Shown: positions 47,854 through 59,522, counted from the stretch's first letter. The stretch is 64,000 nucleotides of DNA from Clusia tigrina (GCA_920105625.2 OV050031.1:223930194-223994193), one strand, 5' to 3'. The notes: generated by a model from the letters alone, not told the origin. Numbers and translations: made by a program.

Positions 47854-48100
47854 ATTGGTCAATACCTCTACGGATTTTAGGGTATTTTCTTTGGAAGAAT
47901 CACTCATAGATACATAAAAGAGAATATGAACAAAAATATGAATCTACCACGCCTTTTTTTAGAGATAAATTGTACAAGAAATACAGATATAGAAGGTATA
48001 TCATGAAGGTCTTCTCATAAGGGAGACACTAATTAATTCTATCAATCAACGGTAGATCTGTGCCACTTCCTCTGAAATCGCCAGAAAAACATGGCCGAGG
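47854..48100. other. Spacer between mariner and LINE relic
   Basis: No recognised feature. It may include decayed LINE sequence continuing from the relic downstream. Confidence 0.4.
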
Positions 48101-48420
48101 CTAAATCTGCGTCTATCTAGGAACATCATTAGACTCAAGAGACTACAAATTAGGACTTTAATAGGAGCTCTCACGGGACATTGTTTAATAGGAAATCATG
48201 GAAGAAGAATGGGAGTTTATGCACATGATTTCTGCCGCAGCTGCAGGAACGAGGAGGAACTGGAAACGATCCAACATCTCTTCTGTACATGTCTAGCTTT
48301 TGCTAGAAATAGGGAACGTTTACAAGGATCCCACTTCTTAACAAGTATAAGTCAGGTGTTAACAACCTTCTTCGCTTTATAAATGGCTCAGGCTGGATCA
48401 ATTTGGAGGGGGAAGCGTAG
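48101..48420 (+). pseudogene. LINE ORF2 C-terminal relic
   Basis: From 48101 the frame reads LNLRLSRNIIRLKRLQIRTL, IGALTGHCLIGNHGRRMGVY and the zinc knuckle FCRSCRNEEELETIQHLFCT. It then runs out of frame. A one-base shift near 48355 restores the family-typical end NLLRFINGSGWINLEGEA with a TAG at 48418. RT and RNase H are missing. The following 100 bp (CACAACGGACCCAACTGGTG) look like the family 3' UTR. It sits 250 bp after the mariner and shares orientation, but the two are unrelated. Confidence 0.75.
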
Positions 48421-49060
48421 CCATGGCTCGGATTAGCGCCTCACAACGGACCCAACTGGTGGTCTAAGTGGCATCACTGGTTTAATGGTGATGCGGCTGC
48501 CCAACCTAGCAAACAAAGGAGCTTCATATGGAATAAGAAAAGTAGGCGTGGCTATTTTCTAATACCGATCAATAATTACACAACTCATCTGGGCCCACTT
48601 ACAAAAAAAATTTCAACATTTGTAGGGATATATTAAAGTGATATATTTCATATTATAAACGAAAAGGAAGGAATTATTTGAAGGGTTTAACTTTATGACC
48701 CTATTTGGGCTGTTCAATTTGGATTATGTGTGCACTAAAGTCCCATGCATTCCATTGCATGGTCGAGTGTCCTTGAAGGTGTGTGGAAGGTTGCAAAAGA
48801 CGATGCAAAAATTACTTTTAAACTTCTATAGAAGCGCTCCTGAGTTTCTTTGGTTTCAGAAGACTGCAATCAGCGTGAATAACAAGAATGACCACAATCA
48901 CAGTAGCAGAAACAAAAGCAAAAGGCAACCACAAAAAGATAAAAGTAACACCAAATTACCACACAGCTATTGTCCTTGCACTAGTCCTGCGGCACATTCA
49001 AACAGTAACAATGACCATATGACAAGCGATGAATGGTTATGGTGGATATATGGAATGGAA
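48421..49060. other. Non-coding stretch
   Basis: LINE 3' UTR-like sequence up to about 48530, then unique DNA. No gene is recognised. The + strand ORF that runs into the TA tract has an N/K/S-rich, unremarkable sequence. Confidence 0.45.
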
Positions 49061-49062
49061 AA

Positions 49063-49282
<220 letters not shown>

Positions 49283-49567
49283 TTAATATTATTCTAGTGA
49301 ATAATTTATTGAATAGTCACACACACACAGCTCCTGCGCCATCAACTGTCCTTCTGTGACTTGTGAAACAAAATAATATGTTCCAACAAATTGTAAAGAA
49401 CAAAAGCTGTGCACACATTTATGCACTGCAGCTGCAATTTAACATGCAAAGTGTGCCAAGTTAACTTGTGGGCCCACAAATTGCCGCCCATTTTCGCACA
49501 GTGCAGTAAATTTTGTGAGCCATTCAGTCGGTATCCTGGCAGAAAAGTCGCCACCAAACACTGACAA

Positions 49568-49647
49568 ACACACACACACACACACACTGCAAACAGACAC
49601 ACACACACTACACACCCATACACACACACACACACACACACACACTA
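49568..49647. repeat. Interrupted (CA)n microsatellite
   Basis: ACACAC runs separated by TGCAAACAG and TACACACCCAT. Confidence 0.92.
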
Positions 49648-49659
49648 ATAGCAACAGAA

Positions 49660-50330
49660 GCTTTTCTCGCCGCTTCTTTTTTTTGCAATTATTTATTTTT
49701 AGTTGCACTCTGAGCTGGGCTCCAAACTACGAGCGTTGTCGAAGCGAGGAGTGTGCGTAATGGCACCACGTGTGCCTTGAGAAATGAGCCATGCAAAATA
49801 ATTTCGTGCTGTCAGGGGAAGTGTGCACAAGGTCCCTAAAATGCATACAATAGATTCAAAGGAACGAACACGAACGCAGCCCATGCACAGAAACTCATGC
49901 ATACAACACTTACATGAACATGAGCACTGGCAAGCGGCAGCAAATGGGTCATTAAGTTGTGGCAAGTATTTACTTGTGAACATTTGTCTTGTGCGGAAAT
50001 AAAAACTTTAAAATTGCTCGAGGAACCCAGCATGAGAACCGAAACAAATGAACGACAATTTCAGAAGAAAACATCGTTTTCAATTCAGAAATCTTTCCAT
50101 GTTTCTTTGGGAACTCAGAAGCTTTGTTCGAAGGGTTTAGAAAAGGTTCTGTCGAATATGTTTACAAGGGACATTTGAAAACCCCAATCAGTGGGTAGAA
50201 GTGAACCCAACTGGTTAAAATCGGTTGCTACCGCTAACGATACTTTCCTTTTTCAGTATAAGTCGGAAAAAGAAAACCAAAACGTATCAAAATTATCGAC
50301 AGGTGAAAAAAAATCGACATCAACAGATGA
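49660..50330. other. Non-coding stretch leading into the 22-bp array
   Basis: No recognised gene. Just before the array, 50191-50340 is open and reads as a polar, acidic peptide (SEKENQNVSKLSTGEKKS, then TDDYDYDTDSGKE). It has a GTG and no ATG start and is probably not coding. Confidence 0.4.
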
Positions 50331-50339
50331 TTACGATTA

Positions 50340-50628
50340 CGATACTGATTCTGGTAAGGAACGATACCGATACTGGTAAGGAACGATACTAATTCTGTTA
50401 AGGAACTGTACTGATTCTGGTAAGGAACGATACTGATTCTGGTAAGGAACGATACCGATACTGGTAAGGAATGATACTAATTCTGGTAAGGAACGATACC
50501 GATTCTGGTAAGGAACGATACTGATTCTGGTAAGGAACGATACCGATACTGGTAAGGAACGATACCGATACTGGTAAGGAACGATACTAATTCTGGTAAG
50601 GAACGATACTGATTCTGGTCAGGAACTG
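50340..50628. repeat. 22-bp minisatellite, about 13 units
   Basis: The anchor GGTAAGGAACGATAC recurs every 22 bp from 50353. Consensus is GATACTGATTCTGGTAAGGAAC with CCGATA/TAATTC/TGATTC variants that alternate in blocks. Confidence 0.93.
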
Positions 50629-50726
50629 AATCCAAACAAAATCATATCCCGACAATTTTGAATCACATAGAAGCGATTATTTGCAAGTACAAATCAGTGT
50701 TAAAAAACAACTTCAACTGTTGGGGC

Positions 50727-51128
50727 TCAGACTAATCACTTAATCTCTGTGTATATTCATACTTTCCACTCAAGATTTTGCATTAGATTCCTTCTTTGAT
50801 TTCATATTTTACTTTCAAATCAATGCTAGTATCACATCTTACTCTTATTTGCTACTGTTGGAAGGAATCAGTTAATCCCTGTGTATTTTCATACATTCCA
50901 CTCAGGATTTTACATTAGATTTCTTCTTTGATTTCATATGTGGCCGGCAAATCAATGCTAGTATCCCAGCTTGGTCTTATTTGCTACTGTGGGAAGGAAT
51001 CACATAATCTCTGTGTATTTTCATACTTTCCACTCAGGATTTTGGATTAGATTCTTTCTCTGGCTTCACATGTGGCCGGCAAATCAATGCTAGTATCCCA
51101 GCTTACTCTTATTTGCTACTGTTGGAAG
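50727..51128. repeat. 132-bp tandem repeat, about 3 copies
   Basis: TAATC(T/C)CTGTGTAT starts copies at 50741, 50873 and 51005, exactly 132 bp apart. Each copy contains ACTCA.GATTTTGCATTAGATT, CAAATCAATGCTAGTATC and CTTATTTGCTACTGT(T)GGAAG. The second and third copies share TGTGGCCGGC, which is altered in the first. Confidence 0.93.
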
Positions 51129-51129
51129 T

Positions 51130-53210
51130 AAGGACTTTGAACCTTTCTTTGCCATCATGACAGATTTAGTATGGCCTATTTTGCTTTGTAAAGTGTTTTG
51201 TGGTATTTAAATATTCCTTCTCGAATTATGTATCAGGCCGCAATTTCGATGTCCTTTGCGATTCCCTTTAAATGATATACAAGAGTTATGCTATTATTAT
51301 AACCAGGATGCTTCGTTTGCTCAATTGAAAATATATTCCTTGTTGATGATATTTAGGTAGAATCTCTCGGACTTGATTCTTAGGCAATTATGGATGAAAA
51401 TTCATCTTCATCATCGTCACATCTGCCTAATGTGGTTCCAATCTTGCCAAGCTTACTTCATTGTCATGGAACACTGTTGATTCTAAACTTATATTAAAAG
51501 TTCCCCGCTTACTTTATCTCTATATGAGTATATATCCACGGTTTACCATACCACACTGTATCCCATTATTCAAAACATGTCCTTGCATTTGCTTATCTGC
51601 TGCTATCTCATAACGCCTTTCATGCACTCATCCAGCACATTTTATGCACTGCTCTCGTATGACGGATTTAATGGGAATATTAGTGCGCCACTCTTACACG
51701 GCCATAAAATTCTGGCAACAAGACTTCGTTAGAGCACGCAGCAGACCATTTGTCTGCCGCAATGAATCCAACTTCACAGCCCCTTAATAAACATGAGTAA
51801 TTGGTGCTGACCAAATGGCATAAATAACCAGTCAGTTAGTCGGTCGGTGGGTCGTCTACTGGCATACTTGCAGACTTTCCTGCACTCTGTCTTACATTTA
51901 TCATGCGTGCTTCTCGTCACTTGTCTCGGAGTTCACTCCAGCTGGGCACAGTTTCACTTTTATTGATTATGCTGGCAGTCAGAGTGTGGCCCGCTTGTCG
52001 TTTAGTGCAGTGGAAAATCCGCTCGGCTCCCTTTGTCCTTGCTCCGTTCGCCGTGCACTGCTTTGCAGTCGTAAAAGTCAATGTAATGAGGAAATATTAT
52101 GCTTTAGTCAACGTTAACGACCCATGGTCGCGCTCACAGCACACTTCCTGCTGCGCTTATGGAAGACAATGTGCTGGGCTGGTTGGTTGGTGTGGTCTTG
52201 CGGCAATGTTGGTGGTCAGACAAATGCCTCAGCGTACGACAGGCATGTGCAGTGTGCGCTTTTATCCCATTAGGATATGAAAAGACAATACAACACACAA
52301 GTTGCGGAAGCAATCAAGTGCGTTTATAGGAGAAATAGTTGTTGTGATAAGCAAGGAAAAGATTGAAGACGAAGCACTGAACTCCGACCAAGCAAGCCAG
52401 CCACCAAGCAAGCAACTGCTCAACTCAAGAAATTCACACAAGTGGCAAGGGGAGAAAAATGGCCCCTACACATAATAGATTACTTAGAAAGCCAGCGCGC
52501 AGTTTATCGCCAGCCGCTAAGTTGCAGGTCAGAGTGAGACTTTAATAGTTCCAGATACCATCTGGGGCTAAGTCCACTGACTGCAGGCACATAAATTAAA
52601 CTTTGAACCGCCTAAGCTGTGGCAGTAGATAGCAGGCTGCTATGTGGGAGCATTAAAACGTGGTGCTACGCAACTAAAGGATTGTTTAAGTATGCCTTAG
52701 TAAGTAGTATGCCTGGAATGAACATTATTGAGCTGCAAAATAACTGATTGTGCCATGTTAATTCACCATGTGACACTGAATGCCAGCGTAGCACCCCCTT
52801 TCACCTTAACCTACCCTAAACACTGTTTGTGAACTGGCTACAAAATAACCCCGACCTCAAGTATCCAACGCAAAATATTCTATTAATTATGACACAAGAC
52901 CAACGCAAATCGCAGCCTTCTTGGCACAATTGCGAGCAAGCAGAGCTCTGACGTCCACACGGAAATTCAGTACAGAAGAAATTACGAATTTGCGATTCTT
53001 TGTGGTGTCCATGTCACTGTTGTGATGTCTCGATGTGGCAGCGCGATGTGAGTGTGTTTATTGGCTGAAGGAATTTGCGCACTCAAGCTCATTAAGCTGC
53101 CAAACAATCACAACAGTAGAAGGAGAAGCAGCAGAGACAACAACAACAAATGTGACAACAACCACAACAACAAAAGCCAGTCCGCAGATTAAGTTTGGCA
53201 TCAATTCGCC
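51130..53210. other. Non-coding stretch
   Basis: Unique sequence; no gene or RNA is recognised. The 125-codon ORF at 51903-52280 starts MRASRHLSRSSLQLG and has a hydrophobic run, but nothing else protein-like. Confidence 0.45.
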
Positions 53211-53214
53211 TTCA

Positions 53215-53593
53215 TTAACTTTGACAGTGATTGTTGCTGATCAACTCGCCGCCTTTGGTTTGCTCCATGTCCGCATTATTAATGTTATTGTTGTTGTTGC
53301 TGTTGTTATTATTATTGTTGTATTTCCGTAACCATGAACTGATATTATTGCAGCGAAGCTTGAGGGGCAGTTCATATTCCCCTTCTGGGATTTGGTTTAA
53401 ACTTTCTGCTACAAGGCGGAAGCATGAGTGCTGCAGGGGTTTCCTCGGGGGTTGCCTTCCAGTTGACTTGTCAGCAGTAAATATTATAATACCAACAACA
53501 TCATCATCATCATCATTACTGGCATCATATTCATCATCATTATTAATATTATTATCCACATTGGCCTTCTGTCGAGCACATTTGCTTAGCTAT
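53215..53593 (-). other. Coding-like Asp/Asn-rich stretch, possible exon
   Basis: The minus strand is open for about 125 codons from an acceptor-like CTTGGGTATAG (53593) to a stop at 53215. It reads SKCARQKANVDNNINNDDEY and an acidic run, then FTADKSTGRQPPRKPLQHSC and VAESLNQIPEGEYELPLKLR. A poly-Asn run and ADMEQTKGGELISNN follow. The parts outside the triplet repeats have balanced composition. There is no ATG at the start of the open stretch. The antisense ORF is Leu/Ser-rich and looks like a by-product. No domain is recognised, and chance opening is a serious alternative. Confidence 0.25.
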
Positions 53594-53655
53594 ACCCAAG
53601 ACAATAATAGTCCTTATTAAGCAATTTCCATGCACATCCTTGACTTGAATCAATG

Positions 53656-53868
53656 TTAGCGAACACATGCATCCTCAGAGCAGACAGAAAGCACACACCC
53701 AGCACTTTCTATGAGCTCTATCGAATGACTTTGACATTTGGGCCAGAGCGTCCCGCCCAGTTGTCCACCGATTACCGCCAGACACAAGGCCAAGAACAAC
53801 AGTTTTCCTACCCTACGCCACTGTGCTGATAGTTTGCTCTGCTGAGCTGTGGTAAAAATTGCCAACAT
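53656..53868 (-). CDS. Small ORF with signal-peptide-like start
   Basis: A 70-codon ATG-started ORF. Residues 20-36 form a hydrophobic core after basic residues (RRVGKLLFLALCLAVIGG), then a short Cys-containing tail (CQSHSIELIESAGCVLSVCS) to the stop. That layout suits a small secreted peptide or a first exon. It lies about 60 bp upstream, on the same strand, of the acidic coding-like stretch. No ribosome context, splice donor or homologue is evident, so coding status is uncertain. Confidence 0.22.
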   Translation of the reverse strand: MLAIFTTAQQSKLSAQWRRVGKLLFLALCLAVIGGQLGGTLWPKCQSHSIELIESAGCVLSVCSEDACVR

Positions 53869-54762
53869 TATAAATCGCCATCAATCTATTGTGCAGCAAG
53901 CAAACATTTCGCTTGACTGAGCATGCATGAAGGTCGCTCCATCAGAGTCAGACTGAATTGGATATATTTGCAAATGTAGCATGTTGAGCAATATTTTCCC
54001 TAGATTAATGTCAATGAACCCGTCTCAGTATGAAAACCCTCGAAAGCGACAAATTGCGAGAACATAAAAAGTGAAAATAAACAATTTTTGGAAAGAGTGT
54101 TCGCAGAAAAACCGCAACAAAATAAAAATTCCACACAAAAACTCATAATTTCGATCATTTCGCCAACGCAACGAACCAGCGCTGCTGATGTCAGTGACCA
54201 AGCAGAGCGCCCAGGGACAGTGACATGTGTGCCGAAGGTTAAATTTGAATCGGTTTTGTCGCCAATCTCTGTCTCATTGACCAAGTGAAGGTGGTGCGTT
54301 TGACCAATTTGTTCATGTCATTTTCTTGGTGGCATGTTCAGCGATTATTTTTAAGTGTCTTGCTAGATGCGTCTGCTGATATGTTGCCCCACATGCTTAT
54401 ATACATGTAGAGCCCCACTGTCTGGCATTTGAAAAGCGATTGCGACAAGGCTAAAACGAAGGAAGCTATTTTAAGAAATGCCTTAAGGAACTCTACTGTA
54501 ACCGTGACATATTTGTCTCAAGATAATTGAGTCCTGTCTGTGCGAAACTCTTCTTTTAGAAAGCAGATTTAAGCAAAGACTGGTTTTCGCAGTTGTATTA
54601 TAATTTGTGTATTTGTTATTTTTATTGTTGGAATAATTGGACAAACATTTCAAGCAGTCCTGGAAGCCTTTTGGGACCCTCATTTGTAGAGCTTGTAATA
54701 CCACTTCAAAAGTGTTAAACTTCAATGCTCCCTTTTCTGTTTATATTCTTAGGAAATGACTT

Positions 54763-55029
54763 CAAAAAGCTGACAAGTCATCAATTCCACTCTTAAAGAT
54801 CCCAAGAGGTCCATAGCTAGGGATCACAGTCGTGTTGAATGAGGAGTTCCACTCAAAGTATTTAAAATTTAAAAGTCATTAAAAGTTATGAAACTAAATA
54901 CCGCCAGGACTTTCGACTTATAACTTTTAATGACTATGAGTGGAATTCCTCATTCAACATGACCATGAACCCTAGCTAAAGAGCTCTTGGGTTCTTTAAG
55001 AGTAGCATTAATGACTTGGCATCTTTATG
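54763..55029. mobile_element. Foldback / MITE-like inverted repeat
   Basis: The arms are reverse complements with mismatches. Left ACTCTTAAAGATCCCAAGAG (54789 on) pairs with right CTCTTGGGTTCTTTAAGAGT (ending 55003). TAGCTAGGG pairs with CCCTAGCTA, GTTGAATGAGGAGTTCCACT pairs with AGTGGAATTCCTCATTCAAC, and AGTCATTAAAAGTTAT pairs with ATAACTTTTAATGACT. Pairing continues outward with decay (CAAGTCAT / ATGACTTG). The left arm has about 17 extra bases after CCACTC. The central loop is about 25 bp. No coding capacity is present; a non-autonomous DNA transposon is the likely identity. Confidence 0.85.
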
Positions 55030-55304
55030 AGGCCCTTCCTCAAGAGGTTTCTCTTCAGAGTCGCTGAGCATCGCCAGCTAAAATTCAAATTTCCATACGG
55101 CTCTACCAAGAAAGACTTTCGTTGGTCCTTAACATTTTAAGAATAAGTAGGAAGTCTCTTACAACAGATTCGGATGAAAATGGGGGTTTAGTCCGTACAT
55201 TTCTACACTAGAATTAGACTCCTCTCATAAAGACATAGAATCACTTGAAGATGCGTAAGCTCGCGATCATATTCTTTTACTAAAGATATAACTAAATAAA
55301 AACA

Positions 55305-55590
55305 GCCCTCTGTGATCTACGTGATAAGCATGCTATACTCATACTCGGGGATCGCGGGTTCAAATCCTACCCCGGGCACTGTCTCAAAAATAGTAAGCAC
55401 GCTACATTTATACTCGGGGATCGCGGGTTCGAATCCTACCCCGGGCACTTTCTCAAAAATACTTATTTTGAAACCTTTTCCTCTTCGAGTTGAAAGCCTC
55501 AGTAGCTAGTATTCATTCTCCTAAACCCTTGCAGATATAAATCATTATGGTGTAAGTTATAATAATGATAATAATGATGATAATAAATAT
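55305..55590 (+). mobile_element. SINE with duplicated tRNA-like head
   Basis: 55305-55378 is a 74-nt tRNA-like sequence. It opens GCCC and closes GGGCAC, so the ends can pair; it has a weak A-box region (TGTGATCTACGTGAT) and a clean B box GGTTCAAATCC at 55357-55367. A second partial head follows, with its B box GGTTCGAATCC at 55426-55436, 69 bp later. The body 55481-55556 (CTCTTCGAGTTGAAAGCCTC to GGTGTAAG) matches the SINE at 42.2 kb. The tail is TAATAATGATAATAATGATG-like. RNA polymerase III would use the A and B boxes. No clean target duplication was found. Confidence 0.82.
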
Positions 55591-55599
55591 TAATATAAC

Positions 55600-56890
55600 A
55601 TAATAAGTAATAATATTATATAATAATACAATAAAAAAAGCAGAACTCTCAGCAACTTTGGCTTTTCTCAGACATTTTTCTCCACAATAATTTTGCTGAG
55701 TTGGGAAGGCAAATTTTTGTACAAACTAATAACCGGAAATCCGTGGAAAAACACAAGAAATCGCTTCAGTCTTTGTTAGAATATTACAATTTCATAGCAA
55801 AGAGAGGAGAAGGTTGCAGAAATAATCAAAAGTGACATCCTGGATTTGCATTGACTTCATACCAGACTTCGTGGCGTATACGCAACCTTTGAAGCCTCAT
55901 AAAATAATACTCTGATACATTCTCACAACTGAGTTGAACGCATGAAAGCGTGTTTACAGAACAGAATAAAAAAGATCGCAAAGTATTTTACCAACTGAAA
56001 GCAAAGTCTGCGGTGTTCGCAAAATTTATTGAAATTAAAATTTCGGTTCATGCAAATTGCATGCATTTCACTAGAATTCCTGCACGGCCATTTTGTAGTT
56101 GGCTAACGAAAAACTTGCAATAATCCGGGAGTGAAACATGTTTGTTTCCATTAAAATGCCCGACTACGATTTATGAGCTCTGTGGCCATTATTATTATTA
56201 TTACTACGCGTACTTGTTTGGGTTGCCTTGTTAAGGCGCGCAAATGCCATTTCAGAGCAGGTGTTTCCATTTAAATGCGACAACCGCAACAGCAACGAAA
56301 TTTGTTGTTACCAAAAACCAGAAAAAAACAATTTTTAAATAAATTGAAATTGCGTTTTCAACAACTAAAAAAAATTTTGAAAATATTACTCGCCCTGCAA
56401 TTTAAAAATATTTTTTAATTACTTTAAATTTTATTTTTCATTTTTGGTTTTTTAATGTCTGTGCGAGTACTTTTCTTACATTTTATTTTATGTTTTCGAA
56501 ATTTTGTACTTTTTACCTGTTCCACATTTATACTTAAAAAAGTCATTAACGCGACCGTTGCCTCACTTCACTGTCGCCTGCGTTGACATAAAGTGAAGTT
56601 TTGATGCATGCAACTCGTGTAATGGCAACGCTGACAACAAAATTACAAAGTTGGAGCGCACAAAGCTCCGGATGCGGCACGTGAGTTAGGAAGTGTGCTT
56701 ATACGGGTTTGTGTGAGTGCATTTGTGATTTATGTGTGTATGTGTTCGTGGTTATTTCAGCCTGTTTGTGTGTGTTTATGTGCGCTTGTGTGTGTGCAGC
56801 ATAATTGCAAAAGGTATTAAAACTATTTGCAGGAGCATAAAGTTTTTAATTACCTGCCACAACACAACTAAGCACTACAAATTAAAGAAT
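55600..56890. other. Non-coding stretch
   Basis: AT-rich unique sequence with a GT-rich run at about 56700-56800. No gene is recognised. Confidence 0.5.
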
Positions 56891-56900
56891 GTGGCGGGGA

Positions 56901-57143
56901 GCCCCTTCCTTAAGAGGACCCTGCCTAAACAACAATAGACTGACTGAGAATGGCATGGAAATGATGCAAAAGAATGCACGAGCCCCTTCCTTAGGAGGAC
57001 CCTGCCTAAACAACTATAGACTGACTGAGAATGGCATGGAAATGATGCAAAATAGTACACGAGCGCCTTCCATAAGAGGACCCTGCCTAAACTACTTTAG
57101 ACTAACTGAGAACGGCTTGGAAAGGATGCAAAATAAGACACGA
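56901..57143. repeat. 81-bp tandem repeat, 3 copies, open in frame
   Basis: Copies start at 56901, 56982 and 57063, exactly 81 bp apart, with GCC(C)CTTCCTTAAGAGGACC and CTGACTGAGAATGGCATGGA landmarks. Because 81 is 27 codons, the ORF 56889-57272 carries a 27-residue peptide repeat (PSLRGPCLNN, then RLTENGMEMMQ). Differences between copies include both silent and replacing changes. The minus strand is also open, so coding is not established. Confidence 0.85.
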
Positions 57144-57429
57144 TTACTAATCATACACTTGCCATGTATGAATATATGCAGTGGAGATGTCAACAATGTA
57201 ATGTTTCATTACTGTAAGTTTAGGACCACAAGACGACGGTTGCGGAGGCTTCATAGTTTGATGGTGAAATAGTACTCACAAGTTTAGAAGATAGTCTAAA
57301 GCCAACTACGTGTATCATCAAAGCACCCTTTAAGGATACTCCTTAACTCACCTGTAGTGTTGCTACACTAATGCTGCGCTATTGTAAGAGAGCGACTTAT
57401 CTGATGAACTGTTTCCCCTCTGAAAAACA

Positions 57430-58040
57430 GAATGCCCACAGCTAAGTAGAACATAGAATAAGCAGAATTCCTTGCCATCGAAGCATGTATCCCAGAATGA
57501 TTTCGTAGACGGCTAAAGAACAAGATTATATTATGTCAGATAGCCAGGCTGCCTTTAAGGCAGTCCGAAATAGCTGAAGAATGTCATAAAATCCTCAATG
57601 AACTAGGCAAAGATAAGAATGTCACACTTTCTAGGGTGCCTGGACATGAAGGCCCGCTAGGAATGAAACCGCGAACTGCCTCTCAAGTGGGGCGCTCCGT
57701 CCACTCATTGGCCCTGAACCATTCAGCGGCATGACTACGTGCCACTCTGCAGACTTACTTAGGGAATGGAAAGAAACTCAGATAGCTACTCAATACAGCA
57801 TGCTTCTGACCGAAGATAGCCAAAGAGATTTCTTACCCCAAACAGAAGTATCTCCAAAGGATACTAACCCTGAACCGCGAAAATCTTAAGAATCTAGTGG
57901 GATATCTGACAGAATACTGCTACCTAAGGTATCACCTTAACAAGATAAGCCTGTCAGACATTTCTGAGAAAAGTGCCAAAGCAAGCGAAGGAAAATATAC
58001 TCTATTCAAGGTTAAGCTCACAAGTTTTGTGAGTAGCAAG
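57430..58040 (+). pseudogene. LINE RNase H to C-terminal relic, heavily decayed
   Basis: Pieces in shifting frames follow the order of the LINE at 33.3 kb. AEFLAIEACIPE lies near the RNase H glutamate. The nucleotide sequence TCAGATAGCCAGGC near 57537 would encode SDSQA. ECHKILNELGKDKNVTLSRV then runs on as PGHEGPLG. IGPEPFSGMTTCHSADLLRE and ILLPKVSP follow. At least one frameshift and several stops break it, and no knuckle is preserved. It is the most decayed LINE copy here. It lies 290 bp after the 81-bp array with no obvious link. Confidence 0.65.
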
Positions 58041-58950
58041 AAACCATTACAAAAAAAGGGTTAGTTACTCTACTTATGAAGTGAACGTAACTAATTGCTG
58101 CATTTTCACGACATCTTGAAAAAGTACAAACAAGTACCGTCTACTATTTCGCTATCAGAGAGTACACTGCTTTCGCCTCTAAGGCGATATCACGTTTCTC
58201 GTTTTAGAACATATCCTTTTGGTGCTTTCTTTGAATACGACTGCAAAGTAAAGTTTTCCCATACAATTCGCTTTGCTTTGCGATGATGCATGCAAATACG
58301 CGACTAATGATTCGGCCACTGATGATGGCGATGTCAATGCTGCGGACGATGATGGCACAGGACTTTCACTTTTCGTATCAGTATATTTCCTTTGGCTTGC
58401 AGATTCCCATACCAGAGAATTTTGCCTGCAATAGTGTGAGTAAATACATTGAATTTGCTGTTTGTTTTACACTGTGCTTAGTCTACGTTTACCAGGCTGT
58501 CTCTACTCACAACTGCCACCATTTCTTGTTCATTATCGAAGTATTACTATGAAATATTACTATGTGCGACTCCTTACTTCGAACATTTCTAAAGTCACCT
58601 CTCGATTGCTGCTAACACAGACTGATATGAGAGCACATGAAAACAAAGCAGTGAAATGGTTCCATTATCCTATTAAAATACTGCCGGAACTCCACTCTGA
58701 TTTAGAAAACCATTCACACAATATTGCCATTTGGTATGCAGTTGATTATGCCCAATTTATTTGATTCCAGTTTCGTTTTTCACAGTTCTCAATTGCTAAA
58801 TTTTAGTATAAAGCTGTGTGTAATTCATAAAGTCCATTCCTGTGAGTTGATAATAAAATTTAATTAATTGATAATAATTTTTTAATAATAATAATTTTTT
58901 AAGTTTGTTAAATCCAGAAAAACGACTGCTGCCTTTTATTAAGTCAATAG
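58041..58950. other. Non-coding stretch
   Basis: No gene is recognised; the overlapping ORFs at 58.1-58.76 kb are unrelated to known families as far as I can see. Confidence 0.45.
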
Positions 58951-58954
58951 TAGC

Positions 58955-59215
58955 ACGTCAGAATCTCAATTTCAGAAATCTACTAACAAATGTCCTGGAA
59001 TACAGAAACTCAATTACTGAGATTTAGTAGTAATTTGCCTTGAAATCAGAAAAGCAACTCATTTCTTATTTCAATTACTGTACTTCAGAATCTCAGTTGC
59101 TGAAGTCTGTTAAAAAATGTTCTGGAATTCAGAAACTCTATTACTGGAAATAAGTAATAAATTTTCCTAGAATTTAAAATCCTGAAATTCAGTAATAAAA
59201 TGTCCTTAACCCAAA
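58955..59215. repeat. Diffuse CAGAAACTCAATTACTG repeat
   Basis: TTCAGAA(A)CTCAATTACTGA-type motifs recur near 58960, 59000, 59083 and 59130, each followed by GTAATAAATTGTCCTGGAAT-like sequence. The period is loose (about 40-80 bp), which indicates an old tandem array. Confidence 0.55.
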
Positions 59216-59522
59216 ACTGAAATGCAGACATTGACCAATGAAGCGGGTTATATAGTGTTAAATTTGTGTACCCATTTCCTTACTTAATTTAGTTACTTTC
59301 CCCATAAATTTGTACTGATTTCAAGCCTTAATATTTACACTGATCCTTGTTGCCCTTTCTTTCTTAAAGGAGCCTTCATTCATTCCAAACATTTCACTTA
59401 AGCAACTCCCGCTTCTTAAACTGAACTATTTCCTGCAAATGCTTTAAAAAGGAATTGAACAATAAAACGAACACAACATTATGTGAATCCTCAGCAATGG
59501 CCACAATGCAAATACGCACACA

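Noticed and set aside
51903..52280. 125-codon ORF with ATG
   Set aside because: No domain, and hydrophobic and Cys-rich runs are not organised as in a known secreted or membrane protein.
55305..55378. Functional tRNA gene
   Set aside because: Length and B box fit, but the acceptor stem pairs at only about four positions, the anticodon arm is unclear and the shared SINE body follows.
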